DNA of 64,000 nt from Gracilaria domingensis (Eukaryota; Rhodophyta; Florideophyceae; Gracilariales; Gracilariaceae), in contig VCMS01000232.1 in NCBI GenBank assembly GCA_022539475.1, positions 39,770-103,769 on the forward strand, in the 5' to 3' direction. Under the pieces are notes generated by a model. The model ran no database searches. It saw nothing but the letters and a program-made list of their open reading frames with translations, and had not been told where the DNA came from. This document shows, in pieces, positions 32,020 through 43,882 of this stretch; position 1 is the first letter of the stretch, and each line of letters opens with the position of its first letter. Position numbers and translations under genes: made by a program.

Positions 32020-32034
32020 GACCCCCTTCCTACC
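32020..32034 (-). other. polypurine tract of element B
   Basis: On the minus strand GGGTAGGAAGGGGGT directly before the 3' LTR, the normal position for the plus-strand DNA primer. Confidence 0.75.
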
Positions 32035-34211
32035 CTGAGACAAGCCCCGTGGCTCATGAATACCGTCTCGGTTGTTGACTACCGCCAATTTGGTTCTTCA
32101 TCCGCTCTTATACCAGGATGGTGAGAAACTTTCAGCTTTTCTAGCCTAAGCATGATGCCGATGGGTCGCACGGTATGTGCCTAATACCTTTGAGGTTGCC
32201 ACCAAACGGTACGTCTGTCCTCTCTTTTCCATTTCCAAGCTCTGCTCCTTTCCACATCCAGCCGGATTCATCGCGTACCAATATGGTGGACTCAGTCTCT
32301 CGCCAGAAAGGTTGCGATAATTCTCGTCAACCAATTGATAGTCACCGTGTGGTGCGAAATAACTCCTCAGAAACACCGGTTCGGTTTTCTTCTCGCTCAG
32401 TTTCTACCACTGCCCTTGCTCGTCTGACCCTTGAGGTTCCCGGGTGGCACGCGCTGATGGTGTACCAACTATTGGATTCGCCATTGAACTGGTTTGGTTT
32501 GCAACGTAGAACCGTCTTGGTCAATTGTGTGCTCCTGAACACCTCAGGGGTTCAATTCAATAACGGTTTGGTAACTCAAACTGGCTCACCACGTGGTTCT
32601 GGTTGCCTCCCGGCACCCTGCTTGCTTCCTGTTTCAGCTCACCAATTGGTTCGATCAACATCGGTACAACCTTGCGGTCTTTCTTTCCATTTTACCAAGC
32701 CGTTCACACACCCCCTGTGCACCCTGTTTCACACGGGACTCTAACCATTTGAATCTCTTGCGTGAACTAACTTGGTTGCTGGGTCGCACTCGTCTGTAAC
32801 AGTTACCATTTGGTTAGCTTAAAGAAACTCCTACCAACCGGTCTTCAATTTTTCACCGCAAGGTTCCTAACACATCGCAGTACCGTTTAGGTTTGTTTCC
32901 CACACAACTCTGAGATAGTTGCCACATCACCCTTACGGTCGACCTATCGGTGGAGTTAATCTGTTCGGTGCAATTCCGAAAACCTTCTTGGTTGGTCTCC
33001 GTTAATGCGTTCCTTATAGGTTACCTCATGGTAGAAGCAGAGTCCTCCCATCTGGCTAGAGTTCCTTCTTCACTGATTGGTTTAGTTCTATCTTCCATCA
33101 AAACCTTTTGGTATCGATCCTGTATCTCTTCAACCAGTTTGGTTCCCAATTCATACGCCATTTTCCCTAAGAGGTCTCCAAGACACCATGAGTTAGTCGC
33201 GTACATCTTGCGAGAAACCTCCTCTCCCCCTTCCTTAGGCCAGCGTACCGCGGTGGTAAAGAAGCTCTGGACCATAAGGTCAAGATTGACTAAACCAAGT
33301 GGTAATTGTGCCATGTCTTCCCCCTTCGCCATCGAATGCGCCTTTCCATACAACCCTTTCGGTGTTCAGTGTTCTTCATTACCGGTAAAGTGAGCCGCGG
33401 TGCCCGCGAGACGTTGCGCTGTACCAACCTGGTTGCTCCACGCGCTGCGCGCGTTGAAGTGGCGTCCAGCGATGTATCTTCAAGGATATGCATTACCTCT
33501 AGGGCTGAATGTGGGCGCGCGCAGCGGCAAGATTATGAGGTTACTTGCAAGGCGAATCAAAAAATTTGGCCCCAAAATTACCCCACCAAATGGTATCAAA
33601 AACGCCGAAACACCTTTTGGTCTGTATTTCGGAAACCAGGCGGTTTCAGGGGGTGAGAATGCCCGATTTGGCGTTGCCGCGCGGTCAAAATACTTGAATT
33701 TTTTGACCGAGCATGCGCGTGGACGCTACACACAATATTGTATACCGAATCGGTTACTCGCGCCAGGCTCGAAGCATGATGCGCGTGCACTTTGCCATCT
33801 GGAAAAGGCAAATTTTTTGATTTCCACCATTTGGTCTTGCACGTGTGAGGCGCGTGCCCAGACCGTGGCGCGTGCGTCGCGTGGTGCGGCGCGTGCTACG
33901 TGCGACCTCCACGGCTCCATACAAGCGTCGCGTCTTCATCATTACTGATCGTGGGCGCCATCTCCCTTGAGGTTTCTTCACCACCAACAGGTGCGTTCCT
34001 TTGTGGTTGCAACTTTTCGCGAATATTCCGTTTGGTTAGTTACCTCATGTTACCAATTGGTTATAAGTTAGTAGTAACAAAAGAGGGGAGAGGGACTATG
34101 TCTCCCCCTTCCTTAGACGAGTCAACCGATGTGGTTAGACAAGTCTACCGTCCGGTGGCATAGGTTCCCCTCGCCTCCGCCAGTATCGGTTGGCGAAGTT
34201 CCTAGGGATAG
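32035..34211. other. 3' non-pol region of element B
   Basis: About 2.2 kb between the chromodomain stop and the polypurine tract. E1 carries ORF-X in the equivalent place, but none of its blocks is seen here on the plus strand. A minus-strand frame of 110 codons (33021-33353) is the most protein-like piece (helical, E-L-G-T-K-L-V-E-E-I-Q-D-R-Y), with no recognised family. Open plus-strand frames at 32175-32744 and 33400-33948 have unlikely composition. Confidence 0.5.
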
Positions 34212-35855
34212 CTAAGGTTGCTCAGGAGTGTCACTCTCGGGCCCCCAACCATACCACCGTACGCGGTACTTAAGACCTTCTGGTGTACGTTCGTGACCGA
34301 CGATGGATTCCACAGGATATTCATCCGACTCCTGTGCGTCTACCACTTGGTTCTCTGCGTTTGTCGCGATGTCCTTCAAGGTTTTCCGGGCCTCACTCTC
34401 AGGGTCACTTGGCTCCTCCACGGGTGGGATGTAGTCCGGATCGGTTTCGCCTTCGTCTTCACCTACCTCTAAAGGTTGTTCTTCACCACTTGGTGTGACG
34501 CGAAGCTCAGCCGCACGGGGATCTCGCGCGCGTTCTCCCGCATCCCTACGGTGTTGAACCGTCTCCGGCGCTACCGATACGGGGTCAATTGACACAGTAT
34601 TGTGCAGACCATCTTGAAGTATCGTCACCGGCTGGTCAGTAGACTTCAGAACCTTATAGGGACCCGTAGATTTTGGGAGTAACTTAGAGTTAACCTTGCG
34701 GTCAATCTCTTCGTCATCCGCCTCGTCACCAGACCTCGGTCCTGAACCTTTTGGCGGTACGTCTAGGTAGACATACTGACCCGGTTCTACCGATACCACT
34801 CGGTTTACCTTTCGGTCGTAGTCTGGTTTGTATCGTCGCTGAGCGGCAATGAGCTTGCTCTGCGCGTACTTCAAAGCTTTCCTTAACCTCAGTAAGGTAT
34901 TCCTCTTCACCTGAGCGGGAGTTAAGGATCTAGCTGGGGCTTCACCACTTGGTTCACCTTGAAGGACAATACCAGGAGGGTGACGAGACAGCACCAAATC
35001 AAGCGGTATTGTCTGCGTCGAGCGATGTACCTGTAGGTTGTAGGCGTAGGTCAGCGGCTGAACCAGCTCATCCCAATCAGTTTGGTGTTCTTCCGTGTAG
35101 TGTCTCAGCCTCGATACCAGTGTTTGGTTAAACATTTTCACTTGCCCATTGGTTTGGGGGTGGTAGGCGGTAGTGAAGTAGTGTTTGATACCTAACAAGT
35201 TACAAACAGCTTCGAAGAACTTCGCCGCGAGGTTCGAACCGTTATCTGTCAGCAAGTAAAGCGAGGCACCATACGGATAGACCCAATTGTTCAGAAACGC
35301 GATTGCCAAGGTGGTACTCTTCGTGTCCTTCAGAGGTATAGCTCTAGTGAGCTTGGAGAACCGATCGGTGATAACCATAATATGTCAGTATCCCCTTGAG
35401 GTCCTCGCTAGCGGACCTAGAACGTCAATGGCGACAAACTCCATAGGACCCGATGCTGGAAACAGCTTGAGGTACTTCCTATGTTTTCGCAAACCACCAC
35501 GGGTTCTCAAACATGACTCGCACTGAGCCACAAAGGAGTACACGTCGTGTGCCATGTGTGGCCAGTAGAACTGCCTCCTCAGGGTATAATACGTCCTTGT
35601 ACCACCTGGGTGACCAGCAAGCCTGGGAAAGTGAGTCAGATAAAGGACTCTAGGCCGCAAGGATTTCTGTAGGACCTTTTGGAGGAGACCGTCGAGGGTT
35701 GATTTCCGCACAAGATGACCGTTTCGGTCGACGTCAAACTGCGATCCCTTCCTGCCAACTTGGTCTGCAAGCGACTTGCAATACGGGTCGTTAGCTTGCT
35801 CCCGAAGGAACTCCTCTTGGGGAATGGGGGTGACGTCCATTTCCTCAAGGGTCAT
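34212..35855 (-). pseudogene. element B integrase with C-terminal chromodomain
   Basis: Same frame as RT, after a TAA at 35862-35864. Zinc-binding H-F-P-R-L-A-G-H with C-E-S-C; catalytic Asp in V-A-I-D-V-L-G and second Asp in L-T-D-N-G. Thirty-five residues later the motif reads N-G-Q-V-K-M-F-N, so the catalytic Glu is Lys (AAA). A TGA at about 35379-35381 interrupts just before V-I-T-D-R-F-S-K. The linker is acidic and Pro-rich. The C-terminal chromodomain (Y-P-V-E-S-I-V-G-H, Y-R-V-R-W-Y-G-W) is cut short at the stop after P-E-Q-P. Chromodomains steer integration toward particular histone marks. Confidence 0.88.
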
Positions 35856-35861
35856 GACCTG

Positions 35862-37341
35862 TTAGTAAAGATTGTCATTCCAGAGTTCACCTTCCCCAGG
35901 TATTTCCCAAACTCCCCGTACCGTATCGGTCGAAATATCACTTGGTTCAGTAGAACTTGTGAAGCACGGTATATCGTCTTCCACCGGTTCGGTTTCCAAC
36001 CCATCGGTACTAAGACGTGACAAAGCGTCTGCGACTTTGTGTTTTATACCGGGACGGTACTCTACGTCGAACTCCATCTCAGATAAATGAAACCTCCACC
36101 TGGCCAACCGCCCAGAAGCATCTGACAATCCGAGTATCCACCTGAGGGAATCATGATCAGTCCGCAAGGTAAAACGTTCACGATATAGGTAAGGACGGAG
36201 CATCAGTATGCTCCACACTACTGCTAGACATTCCTTCTCGGTTATTGTATAGTTCTCTCCCGTTCCGGTCAGCGCTCGACTCCAATAACCAATTAGTAGC
36301 TTGTCGCCGTTCTCTTGCTTTTGCATGAGGCTGCAACCAATTTGGACGTCCGAAACGTCGGTATCTAGCCTGTAACGGTAACCAGCTTTGGGTATCGCCA
36401 ATATTGGTGGGTTCAGAAGCGCTCGTTTGAGCGTTTCGAACGCGTCCATCTTTTCATCCGAGAGATTCTCAAACCTCATAGGTTGACCTTTCAGGAGCTT
36501 CCTATTCAAAGGTGCCGCAATAGTCGCAAATCCTTTGATGAATCTTCTGTAAACGTTGCAAAGACCAATAAAGGATCTCACTTCTGTCTGAGACCACGGC
36601 GCTTTCGCTTCCTGAACGGCACGCAGATTCCGCTTGTCTAGCGAATGACGATCTGGGCTCATTGTGTGCCCCAGGTATTTCACCTTGGTATCGAAAAAGA
36701 AGCACTTGCGGAGCTTCAGCGTTACCCCTGCGGTCTGTAACAATCTCAAAACCTGACGGACGTGAACGAAATGTTCTTCCGCAGATCTGGAATAGATGAT
36801 AACATCATCCAAATATACCAATGCGGTTCTCCATTTGACTTTCGAGAGGATGATATCTAGCGCTCGCTGGAACGTAGCGGGTGCATTGCAAAGACCAAAG
36901 GGCATCCGAGTAAAACGGTAAAGACCAGCATGGCACGTGAAAGCCGTTTTATCTCGGTCCTCCCCCCTTATCGGCATTTGCCAATAACCGCAATTGGCGT
37001 CCAAAGTGGTGAATATTTGTGCATCCCCAAGGGAATCAATGCACTCGTCCATCCTGGGTATTGGGTACGAATCCCGTATGGTGACATTGTTCAACTTCTC
37101 GTAGTCGATACAAAACCTCATTCTAGGATCTCCCCTTCTCTGAACCAACACCACTGAGCTGGCCCATTCCGATTGGGCAGGTTCTATTACACCTTCCCGG
37201 AGCATCCTTTCTACCTCTTCCAACTCTACCTTGCGGGCTTTTGGACCTGCACGGTAGGGTTGTTGCCATATTGGTTTCGCGTCTGGAACCAGTTCGATAC
37301 GGTGCTCAGCTGACTTGATTTCACCTAAATGGCCAGACCAC
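35862..37341 (-). pseudogene. element B reverse transcriptase and RNase H
   Basis: An open frame of 453 codons from 37223, continuing upstream in frame to the solo LTR boundary at 37341. RT: E-G-V-I-E-P-A-Q-S-E-W-A-S, F-C-I-D-Y-E-K-L-N, F-T-T-L-D-A-N, M-P-F-G-L-C-N-A-P-A-T-F, catalytic Y-L-D-D-V-I-I-Y-S. RNase H: D-T-D-V-S-D (family D-T-D-A-S-D), E-K-E-C-L-A-V-V-W, T-D-H-D-S-L and H-K-V-A-D-A-L-S-R-L. All RT catalytic residues are present. The N-terminal start of the domain is on the other side of the inserted LTR. Confidence 0.92.
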
Positions 37342-38358
37342 TGTAGAGCAAAACCCTGCGATAAACGCTATGGGGAATCTCCACTAGGATGTTTGAGTCC
37401 TACTCCCTATGAGGGATAGACTCAGCGATAGAACCCTCTGTCCGTACTCGAGTCGAGTGACAAGCCGGGTGTAAGACCGGAGACGGTGACTGGCTATACC
37501 TACAGAGGTGGGATGCAAAGAACGACGCAGATCCAGAGATGGAGTGTGATCCGAACCTGAAAAAAGGGAAAGAAAAGGGGACCGCGTGAACGGGGGAGAG
37601 CTCACGGTAGAAACCACCGGAGGGGAGCTACGGACCGTGCCAACCGGCGAGAACAGGTCCGACAGCGCAGCGACGCACTCAAAGGCGCCAAAAATAAACC
37701 CAATACTGGGGCGGAAGCGATACCTGAACCAGGTGAACAAGTGTAAACAGCAAGACTCAACAGAGTGACAACAACAAGAATCAACAACAAAAACAAAACA
37801 AGAAAGAACAAAAGACAACCGACACAACGGTAAAGACAATCAAAATTCCAAAGATGGCGAGACAAGTGCTTCCTCAGTGACCCTGAGGGGTAATAGTGCC
37901 GATACCAGTCGTGGTCACTCTCCGGTTGGAGTCGTAGACCTACGTAGGCAGTAAGCTACTATAGCCCGATCCTGAACAGGATTCGACTTGAGTTTCGACT
38001 CAGTTGTCCATTTACTTAGAGGCTCAAGGGTGAGATCACCCGAGCATATATACTATTACTATGTCTACGGTGCACATCTCCCGAGAGTTCTACACGTGGA
38101 TAACCCACTGTCAGGGTGTGGGGTAATTCTCAGCGGGCGTGGTACAACTATCTGCAGGCCAACTTCCACACGTGGCCAACTATTCCACTTACTATACCCT
38201 TCCAACAGAGGATTCACCTATCAAGGCTCCGTTAAAACCCTCCAAAAATTGCCCAAAATTAAGGGGAGTTTTCATATCTTCGCCACGTCACCGGCCATCA
38301 GTACCATCTCATTATGAGTGGCATGATGCATCCGATATCGGAAAGCCGTTGCTCCACA
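37342..38358 (-). repeat. 1017-bp solo LTR inserted in element B pol
   Basis: TGTAGAGCAAAACCC ... GTTGCTCCACA, with perfect 5-bp target duplication ACCAC at 37337-37341 and 38359-38363. Removing the LTR and one duplication rejoins the pol frame as E-T-M-W-S-G-H-L-G-E-I, which matches E1 (P-M-W-D-G-T-L-G-K-I), confirming the boundaries. Internal motif AGCCGGGTGTAAGACCGG and a purine tract relate it to the LTRs at 20.4, 28.7, 47.4, 58.4 and 60.8 kb; it is the same broad family as E1 but distinct. Confidence 0.93.
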
Positions 38359-38363
38359 ACCAC

Positions 38364-39437
38364 ATGGTTTCAAATTCTTCAAGGAGACGGAGGATACGTC
38401 GCTTGTATGGACCGTAATCGTTACCTACTTGGACTTCCTCTCTCCAATCCCTTACTGGATCTAGCTCCAGTTTCTTCCTGGCTTTTCCCGCATCGGTGTC
38501 AGTATCGGCCAGTACGATCTTGTCATCAGCATTCTTCGATACAACTTGATAGTTCTCGAACGATTTCCTCCCCCCTTCCTTAGAGTAGGCGAACTCGCTG
38601 GACTCGGTTGGCATCATGAATACACCTCTTGGGGCTGGTAGAGCGACACCTATCACGGTATTCTTCGGTAAATGCACCGTGTGGTTTCCGAAATTGCTGA
38701 GGTATACCTCATATGGTCTATGGGGTACGTTCTCGACGATTCCGTTCGCCATTAAGGTAAGATATCGTTCCGCTGTCCTTGGATGGTTCTGCAACGTTAC
38801 CAGGCCTGGCGTATCGCATGAAACCGTAACCGTAGCCTGGTGCATAGGGGCTATAGAAACCTTCTTGGTGAGCCTAACCTTCTTGGAAAGCGTATTGGTT
38901 GGAAGTTTCCGCGTTGGTGTTCGGGCCCAACCACTCCTAGTTTTCGTATGACCTTGAATGGCAACCTTTCCACCGTAACGGAGCAGGATTGTCTGTGATC
39001 CTGGGGAGATTGCTCTCACATGATTTTCAATGAAACTAGTTCCCAGGATGCAATCCGCAGCCAATCTGTCCACAACGTAGAACTTCACTCGCACCTTCCA
39101 GGTTCCAATTTGCACCATAGTGGTCAGCGTTCCTCTTACTAACAGAGGGCGATTGTTAGCGTCTACCAATGGGTTGAGTGTAGCTTCCGACTTGAGTGTA
39201 TCCAGCACCGCTTTCGGTATCACACGGGCGTTCAATACGCACGGACTGGCACCAGTATCGAGTACGGAAATTGCAGGCACCACAAGGTGAGAAACAAAGC
39301 GAAACACCAACTTTAGAGTTATTGTACTTCATGAACATAACCTTCATTGGTGCACTGTTCTCGTCCTTCACGGTGTCATCCAATCCTTTCGGTATCGCAT
39401 GGCCTTCCAAATTCCGGTTGGGTGTGGCCTCGACCAC
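38364..39437 (-). pseudogene. element B aspartic protease and pro-RT linker
   Basis: From 39310 an open frame gives S-V-L-D-T-G-A-S-P (catalytic D-T-G), N-N-R-P-L (flap side), C-I-L-G-T-S-F-I, then a long linker down to E-E-F-E-T-M-W at the LTR insertion. The segment 39437-39310 precedes it in another frame, so a frameshift or a stop separates it from gag. Retropepsin of the usual Ty3/gypsy type. Confidence 0.85.
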
Positions 39438-39445
39438 AACCGGTT

Positions 39446-41708
39446 TTAGTTTTCCTCCTGCTTGGGAGCAGAGGAGGCTTCCAAGATCGGTTCCTGTTCC
39501 ACAAGGTTGACCTGACTGGGTCCAGAAGGTGCTGATTTGCTACCAATTGGTAGGTTACGTTCAGGACCAAATAGGTGAAAATGATTTTGCTGCCTGGCCT
39601 GGACAAGTCCATCGCGCAATCCGGGCGGTAATTTGTCACACCTATATGCCATGTGATCAGCTGAAAGGCAAAAACAGCAAAGAAGTCCCCCTGTATGAGG
39701 GTCCCGCATCACCATCGAGGTGGACTTCCGTTCTTCAGGGTTCGAAGTCGCATAAGACGAGTTAGAACCACTTTAGGCATTCCGTTGACGGGTACCGACG
39801 GGAGCAGGTGACTGTGTTGCCGCCCTGGTCGGTGGCGTGACAGACTGAGGAGTGCCAATTGGTGTGGTTGACCAGTTCCCTACAGTAGAGGGTCGGGAAT
39901 TTCCATGTGGTGCAGCAAATAAGTGAATTGCAGTACCAGTTGGTATCCTGATCAAAGAATCACCATCTGTGGTAGAGTTCTCTTCGATTTCCCTCACGGA
40001 CCGTTTCGGTTTCTCCGTTGTGGTAGGACCATGAGTCGGTTTCTTACCCATGCAGAGCGTGTCGCCCAGACCCTGAGCGTACCTGGCAAGGGTATCGTAG
40101 TCTACCTCTCGGTTAGTTGTGAAGTAATTACGTACCTGAGAGCGGATGGCTCTGTCAACATTGTCAGAGAACATTGACTTTAACCTCGTGGTAGTGATCA
40201 CGTTCCCGCATCGCGTGGCTAGGTTCCACAAGGCAACTGAGAATTCCATTTCGGTTTGGCCCGAACTTTGACGGTAAGCGAGCAACTCCGAGTAGGACTC
40301 CTGTATTACCTCATCCGTCGCATATGTCTCCAACAAGAAATTAACCTCTTCAGGGTAGCTCTCCAACATCTCCGTTTCTTCGTTGTCAACCACTAGGGTA
40401 TTTCCTCGAAGGCGCCCCTGCAGGCGGTGGTAGGCTTGTCCTTTAAGGTAGAACTGGAACAATCACATGGCAGCCCCTTCGGAAAAACCATTCTGGTCAC
40501 AGGCGATCTTGAATTTCTGCAAAAACTCAATCACCGCGATGGGATCCTCACCGGTAAATACAGTGTCACCCATCTGAAAGCTGAGTTTCTTGTGATGCTT
40601 AGTAATTTTCTGAGCTACCGCATCGGTGTAGTCAGAATCCTTGTTCCGTATCCTGTAGGTCCTATAATCAACCGCTTTGGTGAACAGGTCGTTCAACGGC
40701 TGAATTACCTCCAGGTCGGAAACGGTGTCTGATTCGGTATCAGAATCATTCCTTCCTTTCCTACCCTTGCGGGTTCCCTTAGATTTTCTTGTAGACCTCT
40801 TGGTTTTGTTCCTTCTCCTTCTCTTACCTTTACGGTCGTCCTCCGAGGACTCCGAATCGGTATCTGAACTCGACGAAGTATAACTCGAATCCCACTTCCT
40901 CTGCCTACCTCGACGGTTCTCTTTTCCTTACCTTTATGGTTTCTTCGCCGCTCATCCTCCGAGTCGGGCGAATCACCCTCAGGGCCATCTCCTCCGGCAC
41001 GCTGTCGAGCGATACCAATTGGTTTGGGCAAATAGGTTTGGGCAAATAGTAACCGATCGGAACATCTGCTGCCGAGCCCTTGCGGTCACATCCCAACGAA
41101 CCCTTGTGGTCCCCACTGTCAGCTGGTAAAGACTGAGCATATTGTAGCGAACCCCTCGGGACCTCATAAGGCGTCGTGCCTACTATGTTCACCCTGGATG
41201 GTCTTCCTTCTGCGTACCCTTCGGTAATCCATAGGTCTTGAACAACGCGGTATATCTCACCTTTGGCGTCCGTCCATAGGTACTCGCGCACCATTTTCGG
41301 TAGCATTGCCCTAACTTCCACAACCGCGCGGTCAATTACCACTCGGGTAAGTGTGTCCACATCCAAAGAGGGCGCAGCTATTCCACCTTCAAGGTCTACC
41401 TTATTGGTCGTGGCGTCCTTCACCACTTGGGTCACGAGATTTCTGGCTCGCTCCTCAAGACGAGGCCAGATCTCCTCAACCATTTCACCACAAGGATTAA
41501 CCTTCAGGGTATCTGGCGGCGCCCTTACCACCGCCGGGTCGTCCTGACGGACAGCCTTACCTCTTGGGTTACGTAGCAATTCCTCCGGGTTATCCAAAAT
41601 TGGTTGTACCGGAGGTACAGAAGGTCCACCTGCAAGGCTAGAAGGTGCAATAGACCCTTGAATAGACCTCTTAGGTTTCACCATTATTTGGCCGACGGGG
41701 GTAGCCAA
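39446..41708 (-). pseudogene. element B gag, interrupted
   Basis: From ATG 41708. N-terminal Pro/Val-rich region with a helical D-T-L-T-R-V-V-I-D-R block, then a frameshift near 40.95 kb into a Lys/Arg/Ser/Asp-rich linker. The D-Y-R-T-Y-R-I box follows, then F-T-G-E-D-P-I-A-V-I-E-F-L and, after TGA 40463-40465, L-F-Q-F-Y-L-K-G-Q-A. A TAA at 39773-39775 precedes an intact zinc knuckle C-C-F-C-(x4)-H-(x4)-C near 39.68 kb. The stops are in frame, so this was one protein of about 750 residues. Confidence 0.82.
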
Positions 41709-41825
41709 TTGTTTTCCTGGTATTCCAACTACCGAATTGGTTTGAATTCCTTTCGTCCTACGAAGGGCTTCGTTTCCAGAGTGGGCACGACAAAAACCTA
41801 TTAGGTGTTATTCAACAACAACCTT

Positions 41826-41846
41826 CTAAGTCGGGAGCCCGAAATA
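41826..41846 (-). other. primer-binding site of element B (degenerate)
   Basis: Minus strand, directly inside the 5' LTR: TATTTCGGGCTCCCGACTTAG. It shares CTCCCGACTTAG with the PBS of A-, E1 and E2, but the CCA-complement TGG is lost or changed. Confidence 0.6.
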
Positions 41847-42363
41847 TGTCGTATAGCCACGGGCTGTGTTCGTCGGTTGTGGGGAGCCAGCGAGGGCTCA
41901 ACCTATAAGGTACGAAATAGGAGACGAACCACGACGGTAGATGAGCACCTGAATACCAAGTTTTACAGTAGGTAAGATTGCTAGCTCCGGCTGTATCGGA
42001 AACAGCAAGCGAGAGCGCAAGCGTACGTCGTATAAGACCTTAGCGGTGGTAGTCCTAGACCAGAAGGGCAAAAGATTACCAAGTTGGTGCTTACTTTACA
42101 TCCGTAGAAGACGCGGACCTCGGCAGCGCCTAAGTATGGCTGCCGGGTCAACGCAATCTAGCACACGTGGGAGAACTATTGTCTGGTGCACCACGTGCGT
42201 CTCTAAAATATCTATCTAATTAAATAAATTATCTAAATTAGTAACAAGTTAGTAGAATGTCCACCAAACCATCAACACCAACTTGGTAGACCTGTAGTGT
42301 CTCAACCACCTCCAGATGATCTCCTTTTTAGAAGAACCATTAGGTCAAATTAATTGTACGACA
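41847..42363 (-). repeat. 5' LTR of element B
   Basis: TGTCGT...ACGACA (6-bp terminal inverted repeat), 517 bp, followed by target duplication TGCAC at 42364-42368. Confidence 0.92.
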
Positions 42364-42368
42364 TGCAC

Positions 42369-43837
42369 GTGTTCTACAGCTAATGATGTAGATTGCTACA
42401 ACATCATTTATCTGAAATATAGTTTAAAAACAACAAGAACCCGTCCATAATCATCTCAGGTCATCAGAAGATGATTTACATCTGATTTTGAAATCAATAA
42501 GTTTTGTAGCATAAATCTTTCGCAAGAGACATCATTTCTTAACATAACGCATCAAACATGATCTCTGACATAGTTTGATTGAAAGCAACACAACGTTTAG
42601 CAATGAATGTAACATCTTCATATTTATTGCGCACAAAAATGCCCAATGTAGAGCGTTTTCCGAACATCATAATGATGGTATGCCATAAATTGGTTTCTTT
42701 TGTCCATGTTTACCTCTAAAGCTTATTATCTCATTTTAAGAACGCTTAGATCTATGACGTTATGCCACACTATTGGCGTTTTCTCTGGGAATATGAAAGA
42801 TTATGGATGTAAAAGTTTCTCTGTGAGCTAAAGTGATGCATAATGGATGTCTTTTGGATAGAAATTTGGGATATCTATGGAATATCAGTCGCATATCTTT
42901 CGAACATCCAGGATATTTAAAAGATGTACTGTGGTGCCTTATTACATGCGTGTAATTAATACCCTTTAAATTTTATTACGATTTGCCAACCTGTTCTAAA
43001 GATATTTATATTATGCGGAAGGAAATTTCCAAAAGATGTCCGGAAATCCACGTTGCTTTGTTCGAAAAAAATAATGAACTCAATGAGCACTCTTTCTAAC
43101 ATCATATGATTATGAGTTGATTATTTTTCAGATATACCTGATGTATCAACTGAGCATAATCTGAATATGTCATCTAGACATCGTATGAGGATCAAATGGA
43201 CAATTTTAGGTTTCATAATTCTGATATGGGTTATGTAAAAGGTATCATCCAGATTTCAATTTACCTCTTTGGGTTTGTAACTAAACTGTCAATCATGAAT
43301 TCATCTAGATGACAGCTGTTACCTTTTGTATATAACAGGAAGTGTCCGGTGCACAGATGCGTGTAAACGCACTACTGAAATGAATGTCTTTACAGGCCTG
43401 CTCAGTTTAATCATTTTGGCTTGCACAATTCAATGCCAGAAAGTCATTTAAGCAACGTGTTCTAAAAACTAAAACCTGTTGGCACGATAACAATTGAAAA
43501 AACCATTTTTTCCTGCATTTGTCTGCAAAGTGGGCGCCCAAAGCATTAGAAGCTTTGCTATAAAAGTTTAGTCTCATTAAGTGATTTACAGTACAGATTT
43601 CTAGACATAAGTTAAATCTCTTCAATTGGCTACGAATTTAATCGGTTTGAGATCTGACCAATAACATGCAAACTCCAGTTCCACGTGTGTTTGAATGAAC
43701 ATGGTTTGTTAAACCACTCTCTTTTAGCCGCAAGACCGAGTCATTGCTTTTAAATTTCATCAAATTTTCTTTTCATTGAAAGTAGTATACATAGATAACT
43801 ATTCGTTAAGATGTTTTTCTTTATTTATTTTGATAGC
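42369..43837. other. AT-rich stretch dense in ACATCAT/ATGATGT motifs
   Basis: No gene. From 42380 to about 43190 short motifs ACATCAT, AGATGT, ATGATGT and relatives recur roughly every 30-80 bp on both strands, with local palindromes such as AACATCATAATGATGG at 42663. 43407-43625 is an AT-rich chance ORF. Confidence 0.5.
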
Positions 43838-43839
43838 AA

Positions 43840-43882
43840 AGCTCCTACTGGTATAGGCGTAAATCTAATCCGGAGCTGATTA
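43840..43882 (+). repeat. dispersed short repeat, copy 2
   Basis: GATAGCAAAGCTCCTACTGG followed by TATAGGCG and CTAATCCGG; partner of 1908-1950. Confidence 0.5.

Larger units (their letters stand above)
31506..42363 (-). mobile_element. full-length chromovirus, element B (Ty3/gypsy)
   Basis: 10.86 kb on the minus strand with LTRs 31506-32019 and 41847-42363 and a perfect target duplication TGCAC at 31501-31505 and 42364-42368. Order: PBS, gag, protease, RT, RNase H, integrase, chromodomain, about 2.2 kb of non-pol sequence, polypurine tract, LTR. The LTRs differ at few positions over about 515 bp, so insertion is fairly recent. Coding decay is nevertheless clear, with several in-frame stops, a Glu-to-Lys change at the integrase active site and a solo LTR inserted in pol. 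It cannot move by itself. Confidence 0.92.

Noticed and set aside
33400-33948. Plus-strand 182-codon ORF in the 3' region of element B, tested as an ORF-X homologue
   Set aside because: None of the ORF-X blocks is present and composition is Arg/Ala/Leu-rich as in antisense or GC-rich noise.
37364-38332. Alternative boundaries of the insertion in B pol with a CGATA duplication
   Set aside because: CGATA also gives an in-frame join, but the ends would lack TG..CA and the protein would keep about 16 extra residues. ACCAC with TG..CA restores the family sequence.
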